Source: Bradyrhizobium sp. CCGUVB1N3 (GTDB lineage: Bacteria; Pseudomonadota; Alphaproteobacteria; Rhizobiales; Xanthobacteraceae). Taken from it: DNA of 64,000 nt. A model generated the notes under the pieces. That model did not search any database, was not told where the DNA came from, and saw only the letters and a list, made by a program, of their open reading frames with translations. The position numbers were made by a program, and so were the translations under genes. Location: assembly GCF_024199925.1 (NCBI RefSeq), contig NZ_JANADR010000001.1:3534001-3598000 (forward strand). The letters run 5' to 3'. How positions within the stretch are numbered: position 1 is the stretch's first letter; every line of letters starts with the position of its first letter. Shown in pieces: positions 27,901-34,258 of this stretch.

Positions 27901-28434
27901 AAGCGGCTGCGCCAGGGCATCCAGAGCCTCAACAAGGAAGCCCGCGAGCGGCTGCTGACCTCGTTCGAGGTCGTCAACAACCACTTCAAGCGCCTGTTCG
28001 TCGAGCTGTTCGGCGGCGGCGAAGCGGCATTGCACCTGATCGAGAGCGATGATCCGCTCGAGGCCGGTCTCGAGATCATCGCAAAGCCCCCGGGCAAGAA
28101 GCCTCAGACGCTGTCGCTGCTCTCGGGCGGCGAGCAGGCGCTGACCGCAATGGCGCTGATCTTCGCGGTGTTCCTCACCAACCCCTCGCCGATCTGCGTG
28201 CTGGACGAAGTCGACGCGCCGCTCGACGACCACAACGTCGAACGGTACTGCAACCTGCTGCACGAGATGACCAGCTCGACCGACACGCGCTTCATCATCA
28301 TCACGCACAACCCGATCACCATGGCGCGGATGAACCGGCTGTTCGGCGTCACCATGGCCGAGCGCGGCGTCTCGCAGCTCGTGTCGGTGAGCCTGTCCGA
28401 GGCGGTGGACATTCTCGACCAGAACGTCGCGTGA
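24970..28434 (+). CDS. smc: Chromosome segregation protein SMC
   Basis: 1154 residues from ATG 24970 (MKITRLRLHGFKSF). The N-terminal ATPase half has VGPNGCGKSNLVEALRW (Walker A). Long coiled coils (about 165-500 and 670-1000) flank the hinge, which is near residues 510-640 (LWPPIIDGITVDKGFEKAIGA is its start). The C-terminal half has LSLLSGGEQALTAMAL (signature), then PSPICVLDEVDAPLDDHN (Walker B and D-loop). SMC with ScpA and ScpB extrudes and aligns DNA during chromosome segregation. ScpAB genes are not next door. The hinge is of the short type seen in alphaproteobacteria, without the usual bacterial length. Confidence 0.96.
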   Translation: MKITRLRLHGFKSFVEPTDFVIEAGLTGVVGPNGCGKSNLVEALRWAMGETSHKSLRAADMDAVIFAGSGNRPARNHAEVTMTIDNADRTAPAAMNDSQLLEISRRIEREAGSVYRINGRDVRARDVQILFADAATGARSPALVHQGKIGEIIQAKPEQRRRVLEDAAGVAGLHARRHEAELRLKAAETNLTRVEDVIGQLSGQMEGLKKQARQAVRYREVAAKVRKAEATLFHLRWIGAHAEVNDSGRTHDLAVREMAERTQHQAEAARIQAIRAAGMPALRDAEARAAAGLQRLTNARELLDREEERAKERATELERRLTQFEGDIARAQQQTMDADVALQRLDAEDLELKEEIKSRVEKRSGVDERVSEAEATLTEAEQQFSELTTALADLTAKRNQLEANVRTHRDRLARLDQEIANVAAEEQKLAEETGGFGDLDELTAAVENAEQTLAASEAAAQDSEAAHVAARQTLESSRSPLNEADKRVQRLETEARTISKIVNGETKNLWPPIIDGITVDKGFEKAIGAALGDDLDAPVDPSAPMRWTNAGVTEGDPALPEGVVSLANHVQAPIELSRRLAQIGVVPRERGAELVSQLKTGQRLVSPEGDVWRWDGFVAAAHAPTGAARRLAERARLVDIENELEQARIDAQIKRQALENAEGQLQMAAGTEGATREAWRAAQRELNAARERHATAEREINRRAARKSALSEAHSRLAADRAEAEAAHEYAAAAISELPSSEDTEIRLAAVRSDIEGHRRMAAQVRAEAQALAREAELADRRVQAILAERTEWQNRKQSAASHIDTIQARITEVSIERSDLENAPAVFAEKRSALINEIEYAENDRRVAADALAEAETAMAETDRVAKLTLEALSSSREATARAEERMEGARRRLEDIEREIRDMLEVEPQAVAGLAEIEPGAELPPLHEIEEDLEKMRRDRERLGAVNLRAEEELREVEAQHTGLTTERDDLVEAIKRLRQGIQSLNKEARERLLTSFEVVNNHFKRLFVELFGGGEAALHLIESDDPLEAGLEIIAKPPGKKPQTLSLLSGGEQALTAMALIFAVFLTNPSPICVLDEVDAPLDDHNVERYCNLLHEMTSSTDTRFIIITHNPITMARMNRLFGVTMAERGVSQLVSVSLSEAVDILDQNVA

Positions 28435-28443
28435 TATCTCTGG

Positions 28444-28536
28444 CGTCATTCCGGGGCTCGCGAAGCGAGAACCCGGAATCTCGCGACACAACTTCCAGGT
28501 TCCGGGTTCGCGACTTCGTCGCGCCCCGGAACGACG
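28444..28536. repeat. Intergenic palindromic repeat, type A
   Basis: CGTCATTCCGGGGCTCGCG at the left end and CGCGCCCCGGAACGACGG at the right end form the outer stem; CCCGGAATC and the GGTTCCGGG part are inside. It lies directly after smc and may act as its terminator. Confidence 0.72.
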
Positions 28537-28546
28537 GTGGGCAAAC

Positions 28547-29530
28547 ATGATCTCACCCACCCTCCCCCCCGAACTCAAGGCCGCGCTCGACGGCAAGCTC
28601 CAGGGCTTCTCCCGCACCGATGCCGCGCAGCGGGCCGGGCGCATCTCGAGCACCTATCGCGCTGGCGGTGGCTCCGCCGCCATCAAGTCCGAAGCCGATG
28701 CGCTGGCCTATGCACTCGCGCGCATGCCCGCGACCTACGCCGCCGTTGCGGCCAGCTTGAATGCACTGATCGAGATCGCGCCCGAGCTTGCCCCGGACAG
28801 CCTGCTCGATGTCGGCGCGGGGCCCGGCACCGCGAGCTGGGCGGCCGCGGAAGCCTTTGCGTCGCTGCAATCCTTCACCCTGCTCGACGCCAACCGCACG
28901 TTGAGCAGCCTGGCGCTCGAGCTTGCGCAGGACAGCACGCGATTGGCCGACTGCCGCTATTTGCCGGGCGACGCGGGCACGAACCTCGCGGAAGCCGCGC
29001 CAGCCGATCTCGTCGTCGCGAGCTACGTGATCGGCGAGCTCAGTGAGCACGACCAGCGCGCGCTCGCTGACGCGATGTGGACCAAGGCGCGCCACGCCCT
29101 CATCGTGATCGAGCCGGGCACGCCGGCCGGCTACGCGCGCATCCTTGCGCTGCGTCAGCAGTTGATTGCATCGGGCGCGCATGTCGCGGCGCCCTGCCCG
29201 CACGACAAACCCTGCCCGCTCACAGCGCCCGACTGGTGCCATTTTGCCCAGCGCCTGCCGCGCTCCCAGGCCCACCGGCAGCTCAAGGGCGCCGAGGTCC
29301 CCTTCGAGGACGAGAAGTTCATCTATGTGGCGCTGACCCGCGCGGCGGTCGCCGCGCGCTTTTCGCGCGTGCTGGCAGAGCCGGATATCGGCAAGGCCGA
29401 GATCACCGCAAAACTCTGCACCGAAGAGGGCGCCGAGCTCGTAAAGGTGCCACGCCGCGACAAGGCGGCCTATGCCAGCGCCCGCCGCTGGCGCTGGCGC
29501 TGGGGCGACGCCGCGATGGCCGAAAGTTAA
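28547..29530 (+). CDS. Rsm22-like small-ribosomal-subunit methyltransferase
   Basis: 327 residues. DSLLDVGAGPGTASWAAAEAF is the SAM-binding motif, VVASYVIGELSEHDQ the motif IV region. Near residue 218 is APCPHDKPCPLTAPDWCHFAQR, with Cys residues spaced for an iron-sulphur cluster, the hallmark of the Rsm22/METTL17 family. In mitochondria the protein helps assemble the small ribosomal subunit; bacterial members are little studied. Start ATG 28547 follows the type A repeat closely. Confidence 0.88.
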   Translation: MISPTLPPELKAALDGKLQGFSRTDAAQRAGRISSTYRAGGGSAAIKSEADALAYALARMPATYAAVAASLNALIEIAPELAPDSLLDVGAGPGTASWAAAEAFASLQSFTLLDANRTLSSLALELAQDSTRLADCRYLPGDAGTNLAEAAPADLVVASYVIGELSEHDQRALADAMWTKARHALIVIEPGTPAGYARILALRQQLIASGAHVAAPCPHDKPCPLTAPDWCHFAQRLPRSQAHRQLKGAEVPFEDEKFIYVALTRAAVAARFSRVLAEPDIGKAEITAKLCTEEGAELVKVPRRDKAAYASARRWRWRWGDAAMAES

Positions 29531-29677
29531 CCTCGATCAGTGCTTTTCCCTTGAACTGGATTGGGCTCGCGCCCGACCAAGCCTTACTTGCCTTTTGCCT
29601 GCCTTCTCGAGCCGGCCTGCCGCCCGGCATCATTTTAGTCTACGCTATCCGCCTTCTTCCCCCTTCAGGAGTTCTCC

Positions 29678-30238
29678 ATGTCGACCGGCTGGATCGTCCT
29701 CGGCGTCATCGTCGTCCTCGTGCTGTTCGCCTTCAGCGCCTACAACCGCCTGGTGGCGCTGAGCCAGCGCGTGGGCCAGGCCTTTGCCGATATCGACGTG
29801 CAGCTCAAGCAGCGGCATGACCTGATCCCGAACCTGGTCGAGACCGTGAAAGGCTACGCCGCGCATGAGCGCGGCACGCTCGACGACGTCATCAAGGCGC
29901 GCAATTCGGCGATGTCCGCACAAGGGCCGGCGCAGGTGTCCGCGGCCGAGAACCAGCTCTCCGGCGCGCTCGGCCGGCTGATCGCGCTGTCGGAGGCCTA
30001 TCCCGACCTCAAGGCCAATGCGAACTTCCAGCAACTCGCAAGCGAGCTCTCGGACCTCGAGAACAAGATCGCGGCGAGCCGCCGCTTCTTCAACAACGCG
30101 GTCCAGGAATACAACACCGGAATCCAGCAGATGCCCGCCGCCTTGTTCGCCGGCATGTTCGGCTTCACGCGCAAGGACTTCTTCGATCTCGGCGCGAGCC
30201 GCACCGAGGTCGAGGCGGCGCCACAGGTCAAGTTCTGA
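29678..30238 (+). CDS. LemA family protein
   Basis: 186 residues. A single N-terminal membrane helix (GWIVLGVIVVLVLFAFSAYN) is followed by the LemA helical bundle with ALSQRVGQAFADIDVQLKQR, DLIPNLVETVKGYAAHE and ASRRFFNNAVQEYNTGIQ. The function is unknown. It lies 32 bases before an M48 peptidase gene in the same direction. Linkage of lemA with htpX-like peptidases is widespread, so the two probably work together at the membrane. Confidence 0.93.
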   Translation: MSTGWIVLGVIVVLVLFAFSAYNRLVALSQRVGQAFADIDVQLKQRHDLIPNLVETVKGYAAHERGTLDDVIKARNSAMSAQGPAQVSAAENQLSGALGRLIALSEAYPDLKANANFQQLASELSDLENKIAASRRFFNNAVQEYNTGIQQMPAALFAGMFGFTRKDFFDLGASRTEVEAAPQVKF

Positions 30239-30270
30239 TCTGAAACGATAGACCGGCAGGACAGCGCGCC

Positions 30271-31488
30271 ATGGCCGCGTATGGTCTCTACACGCATATC
30301 GCCTCGAACAAGTTTCGTTCGATGGTGCTGCTCGCGGGACTGTTCCTGCTGTTCTACGTGCTGGTCTATGCCGGCGCGCTGGTCGCCGAAGTCGTCATCA
30401 ACGGCAATCAGTCCGTCGCCTATTATCTGACCCGCGCCTTCTCCGACCTGATCAAGGCCTCCCCTTTCGCGACCGTCGCCGCGATCGCCTGGATCGTGAT
30501 CGCCTATTTCTTCCACCAGTCGATGATCGACGCCGTCACCGGCGGCCACGACGTGACAAGGCAGGAAGAGCCGCGGCTCTATAATCTCCTCGAAAATCTC
30601 TGCATCTCGCGCGGCATCACCATGCCGAAGCTGAAGATCATGGAGAGCCCGGCGCTGAACGCGTTCGCGACCGGCCTCAACCCGCGGCAATATGCGATCA
30701 CCGTCACCACGGGTCTGATGAAGGCGCTGAACGACCAGGAGATCGAGGCGGTGCTGGGCCACGAGCTGACCCACATCAGGAACGGCGACGTGCAGCTGAT
30801 GGTGGTCGCCGTCATCATCGCCGGTGTGGTCGGCTTCTTCGGCGAGCTGTTCTTCCGCCTGTTCACCAGCTTCAACTGGAGCTCCGGCGGCTCCTGGTCG
30901 TCGGGTTCGTCCTCCTCGTCGCGATCGTCCTCATCATCAAGCGACAGCAAGAGCTCCGGCGGCGGCGCGGTGGTGGTCATCATCATCGCGGTCGTGCTGA
31001 TCGTGGTGGCCTGGCTGGTGTCGCAAGTGGTCAAGCTCGCGCTGTCGCGTTCGCGCGAATTCCTGGCCGACGCCGGCTCGGTCGAGCTCACCAAGAACCC
31101 CGACGCAATGATCTCGGCGCTGCGCAAGATCGATGGCCGTGGCGAGTTGCCGGGCGCGACCTCCGCCGTGATGGAGCTCTGCGTCGACAATCCCCGCGAG
31201 GGCTTCGCCGACCTGTTCGCGACCCACCCCTCGGTGGACTCGCGGATCAAGGCCCTGGTGAATTTTGCCGGCGGCCATGATCCAGGTCCGCTGCCGCCGC
31301 CATCGGATGAATCTGAGCAAACGGACACGCAGGCGGAACGGCAGGACACCCCGCCGGCGCTGCCCACCGGCCCGTGGAACGATTCCGCCACGCCGGCCGA
31401 TGCCACGCAGGGTACCGCTCCCAGCCGCTCCGGAACCCCCGTCGGCAATCCAATGGGGCCTCCGATCGGGCCTTGGGGCCGTCATTGA
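30271..31488 (+). CDS. M48-family membrane metallopeptidase
   Basis: 405 residues. Two membrane segments precede the catalytic domain (SMVLLAGLFLLFYVLVYAG; FATVAAIAWIVIAYFFH). The zinc site is AVLGHELTHIRNGD (HExxH), with the further ligand Glu in LALSRSREFLADAGSVEL. Two more membrane segments lie between them, joined by a serine-rich run (about residues 206-230). The C-terminal 90 residues are proline-rich and probably disordered. It resembles HtpX, a quality-control protease for membrane proteins, but has longer loops and tail. It follows lemA closely and is probably cotranscribed. Confidence 0.92.
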   Translation: MAAYGLYTHIASNKFRSMVLLAGLFLLFYVLVYAGALVAEVVINGNQSVAYYLTRAFSDLIKASPFATVAAIAWIVIAYFFHQSMIDAVTGGHDVTRQEEPRLYNLLENLCISRGITMPKLKIMESPALNAFATGLNPRQYAITVTTGLMKALNDQEIEAVLGHELTHIRNGDVQLMVVAVIIAGVVGFFGELFFRLFTSFNWSSGGSWSSGSSSSSRSSSSSSDSKSSGGGAVVVIIIAVVLIVVAWLVSQVVKLALSRSREFLADAGSVELTKNPDAMISALRKIDGRGELPGATSAVMELCVDNPREGFADLFATHPSVDSRIKALVNFAGGHDPGPLPPPSDESEQTDTQAERQDTPPALPTGPWNDSATPADATQGTAPSRSGTPVGNPMGPPIGPWGRH

Positions 31489-31696
31489 CCGCACAATTTG
31501 CCGCATCACGAGGCCGGGCGCGGAAGGGATTTTGTTGCGCTTGGGAAAAACCGCGGGAATTGCCGCAACGAGGCTAGGAGGAATTGAATTCTCCCTTGTT
31601 TCTGCCATGTTCGCGCCCAACAGCAGACTCGGGACATCGATTTGGCACCCGGCCGATCGCAACCAGCGATCGGCGGGCGCGCGTTAGGGGACAGCA

Positions 31697-32449
31697 ATGG
31701 CAAAGCCGGCAGTGGTTGTGGTGGGCGCGGACAAGGGCGGGGTCGGCAAGACCACGGTTTCGCGTACCTTGCTCGATTATTTTTCCGCCAACAACGTGCC
31801 GACCCGCGCGTTCGACACGGAGTCGCCGCGCGGAACCCTGAAGCGCTTCCACCCTGACATCACCGAGATCGTCGATATGACGACGACGGCCGATCAGATG
31901 AAGATCTTCGACACGCTCAATGCGGTGAGCCCGTCGGTGACCGTGATCGACGTCCGCGCCGGCCTGCTCTCGCCGGCGCTGGCTTCGCTGCGCGACATCG
32001 GCTTCCTCGACGCCGCCAAGGCCGGCCAGATCACCTTCGCCGTGTTCCACATTCTGGGGCCCTCGATCGCCTCGCTGGAGGAGATCGCCGAGACCGCAGG
32101 TTTCATGACCGGCGCGAGATATTTCCTGGTGAAGAACTTCATCAACGATACCCAGTTCTTCCAGTGGGACCAGGCGACCTACAATTCCTACTTCCACCGC
32201 ATCAAGGACGCGACCGAGCTGACCATCCCCAAGCTCAACGAAATGGCCTATGAGCAGGTTGAGGTCTCGTCCGTCCCGTTCCTGAAATTTGTCGCCAACA
32301 AGGGCACCCACGACGAAGCCGCGAACTATTCGTTCGTGCTGCGCGGCTACGTCCGGCACTGGCTGGCGAACGTCTGGAGCGAGTTTGACCGCATCCGGCT
32401 GACCGACATCGTCGGCTCCAAGCCCGCCGCCCGCAGCAGCGAAAAATAG
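31697..32449 (+). CDS. ParA/MinD-superfamily P-loop ATPase, uncharacterised
   Basis: 250 residues from ATG 31697, with AGGGGACAGC as ribosome site. VVVVGADKGGVGKTTVSRTLL is the deviant Walker A of the ParA/MinD group, with the signature Lys. AFDTESPRGTLKRF matches switch I, and VTVIDVRAGLLSP matches Walker B. The remainder, including NDTQFFQWDQATYNSYF, is not typical of ParA or MipZ. It resembles plasmid TraL/MobD-like ATPases more, although no mobilisation genes are near. A second ATPase gene begins 60 bases downstream, and the two are probably partners. Confidence 0.72.
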   Translation: MAKPAVVVVGADKGGVGKTTVSRTLLDYFSANNVPTRAFDTESPRGTLKRFHPDITEIVDMTTTADQMKIFDTLNAVSPSVTVIDVRAGLLSPALASLRDIGFLDAAKAGQITFAVFHILGPSIASLEEIAETAGFMTGARYFLVKNFINDTQFFQWDQATYNSYFHRIKDATELTIPKLNEMAYEQVEVSSVPFLKFVANKGTHDEAANYSFVLRGYVRHWLANVWSEFDRIRLTDIVGSKPAARSSEK

Positions 32450-32509
32450 TTGCGGGCAAGCTGCGGATGCGGCTGGATTGGGCGCCGAACCCGCCTGATA
32501 TAGCTGCTA

Positions 32510-33178
32510 ATGGCCGCCACGCCCGTCTACATCATCTGCTCCCCCCGACCGCAGGTCGGCAAGACGCTGCTCGCGCGCTTGCTGACCGAATTCCTGCTGC
32601 TCAAGAACGGCGATGTCGCGGCCTTCGACGTCAATCTGAAGGAGCCGTCGCTGCTCGACTATCTGCCGAAGGTCACCGAGACGGCCGACGTCATCGACAC
32701 CTACGGCAAGATGCAGCTCATGGACCGCGTCATCGTCGATGACGGGCTCGGCAAGGTGATCGACCTCGGCTTCCACGCCTTCGACGAGTTCTTCAAGATG
32801 ACCGACGAGATCGGCCTGTTGAAGGAAGCCGCCCGCCGCCACGTGGCGCCGATGATCCTGTTCGTCGCCGACACCGACCGCGTCTCGGGCCGCGCATACG
32901 AGACGCTGCACGCACAAATCCCGCGGATCAACCTAATCACCGTGGACAACGAACATGTCGTCCGCGGCGAGCTGCCGCCCGCCATGGCCGGCGGCCGGCT
33001 GCTGCGCCTGCCGGCGTTGCCCGGCTTCCTGAAGACCTATATCGACCGGCTCAACTTCTCCTTCACCGGCTATCTGCGCCAGGAGAAGGATTCGTCGACC
33101 GAGCTGCACCAGTGGATCCGGCGGAATTACCTCGCCTTCCGCGAGCTCGAGCTCAGCCTGATCCTGCAGAGCTCTTGA
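32510..33178 (+). CDS. Second P-loop NTPase, uncharacterised
   Basis: 222 residues. YIICSPRPQVGKTLLARLL sits where a Walker A belongs, but the leading Gly is replaced and a Pro-Arg-Pro run is present, giving a variant loop that still keeps GKT. AAFDVNLKEPSLLDYLP parallels FDTESPRGTLKRF in the first protein, so the two share a fold and probably an origin. MILFVADTDRVSGRAYETL and the C-terminal RLNFSFTGYLRQEKD are unfamiliar. No function is known to me. It follows the first ATPase with 60 bases between. Confidence 0.62.
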   Translation: MAATPVYIICSPRPQVGKTLLARLLTEFLLLKNGDVAAFDVNLKEPSLLDYLPKVTETADVIDTYGKMQLMDRVIVDDGLGKVIDLGFHAFDEFFKMTDEIGLLKEAARRHVAPMILFVADTDRVSGRAYETLHAQIPRINLITVDNEHVVRGELPPAMAGGRLLRLPALPGFLKTYIDRLNFSFTGYLRQEKDSSTELHQWIRRNYLAFRELELSLILQSS

Positions 33179-33180
33179 TT

Positions 33181-33198
33181 ATTTTACCCGGGTAATAT
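33181..33198. promoter_or_regulatory. Palindrome around TTACCCGGGTAA
   Basis: 18 bases with one mismatched pair, starting 2 bases after the second ATPase stop and ending 61 bases before the GIY-YIG gene. It lacks a T run; it could be an operator of the GIY-YIG gene or a weak terminator. Confidence 0.4.
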
Positions 33199-33259
33199 TG
33201 ACCAACCACCCGGCGGCTTGTATGACCTCGCGCGACACCCTCCCCACGAGACCAAGCCC

Positions 33260-33592
33260 ATGAGCATCGACCGCAAGGCCGCGATTGCCGCCTACAAGGA
33301 GCGCAAGACCGCCGTCGGCATCTACGTCGTCCGCTGCGCGGCGACCGGCGAAGCCTGGATCGGCCAGGCGCTTGATCTGGAGAAGGTCCCCAACCGGATC
33401 TGGTTCACGCTGCGCCAGGGCGGACACCCCTGCCGCAGCCTTCAGGCAACCTGGAACGCGCATGGCTCCGCTGGCCTCAGCTTCGCGGAATGCGAGCGGC
33501 TGGACGAGGAGGAGATGAGCTATGTCCGCGATGCGCTCCTGAAGGAGCGCATGCTGCATTGGCTATCGGAGCTCAAGGCCGAGGCGATTTAG
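33260..33592 (+). CDS. Small GIY-YIG nuclease-family protein
   Basis: 110 residues from ATG 33260. GIYVVRCAATGEAWIGQALDL is the GIY-YIG core in a divergent form: the second element is WIG. LRQGGHPCRSLQATWNAHG includes the conserved Arg region. The C-terminal helix carries Glu residues that could be the metal ligand. Such stand-alone domains are common in rhizobia, with unknown roles; a true nuclease activity is not certain. The longer start at 33218 has no ribosome site. Confidence 0.82.
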   Translation: MSIDRKAAIAAYKERKTAVGIYVVRCAATGEAWIGQALDLEKVPNRIWFTLRQGGHPCRSLQATWNAHGSAGLSFAECERLDEEEMSYVRDALLKERMLHWLSELKAEAI

Positions 33593-33610
33593 CCCGGCGC
33601 TCGGGCTTCA

Positions 33611-33632
33611 CCTCTCCCGCTTGCGGGAGAGG
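33611..33632. repeat. Hairpin CCTCTCCCGC-TT-GCGGGAGAGG
   Basis: Perfect 10-bp arms with a TT loop between the convergent GIY-YIG and apt genes. The same core occurs at 45936, and a C-rich version at 46031. Confidence 0.65.
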
Positions 33633-33709
33633 GAGCGCACCACCGACGCGGCTTGCGCTCAGCTAAATCTCGTCGTGTCGTAGATTTGCTCGTCGAGGCG
33701 GCCGCAGAG

Positions 33710-34249
33710 TCAGTGCCCTTCGAACGTCATCAGCGTGCGCACCGGCACGTCCATGGCGCGCAGCTTGGCGGCGCCGCCGAGCTCGGGCAGGTCGATGATG
33801 AAGCAAGCCGCCATCACGTTGGCGCCGATCTGCCGCAGCAGCTTCACCGCGCCCTCGGCGGTGCCGCCGGTGGCGATGAGGTCATCGACCAGGATGACGC
33901 GCTCGCCGGGCGCGACCGCGTCGACATGCATTTCCATCTCGTCGATGCCGTATTCCAGCGAATAGGCGATGCGCACCGTGGTGTGCGGCAGCTTGCCCTT
34001 CTTGCGGATCGGCACGAAGCCGGCCGAGAGCTGATGCGCCACCGCGCCGCCGAGGATGAAGCCGCGCGCCTCCATGCCGGCGACCTTGTCGATCTTGTTG
34101 CCGGCCCAGGGATGCACGAGCTCGTCGACCGCGCGGCGGAAGGCGCGCGCATCCGCGAGCAGGGTCGTGATGTCGCGGAACATGATCCCGGGCTTCGGAT
34201 AGTCCGGGATGCTGCGAACGCTCGCCTTCAGATCGTAGTCAAAGGTCAT
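33710..34249 (-). CDS. apt: Adenine phosphoribosyltransferase
   Basis: 179 residues, the usual length. It salvages adenine with phosphoribosyl pyrophosphate (PRPP) to [23 protein letters not shown] is the PRPP-binding motif, and [16 protein letters not shown] and [16 protein letters not shown] are the adenine-binding and oligomer regions. The start lies 9 bases after the trpE(G) stop, so the two are probably one transcript. Both products use ribose-phosphate metabolism (apt consumes PRPP, as does the next step after anthranilate), though no direct link is known to me. Confidence 0.96.
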   Translation of the reverse strand: MTFDYDLKASVRSIPDYPKPGIMFRDITTLLADARAFRRAVDELVHPWAGNKIDKVAGMEARGFILGGAVAHQLSAGFVPIRKKGKLPHTTVRIAYSLEYGIDEMEMHVDAVAPGERVILVDDLIATGGTAEGAVKLLRQIGANVMAACFIIDLPELGGAAKLRAMDVPVRTLMTFEGH

Positions 34250-34258
34250 TGGTGCCTC

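Noticed and set aside
31697..32449. Identification of the first ATPase as MipZ or ParA
   Set aside because: Only the Walker A and the two following motifs agree; the rest of the protein differs, and no parB or parS-like sequence is near.
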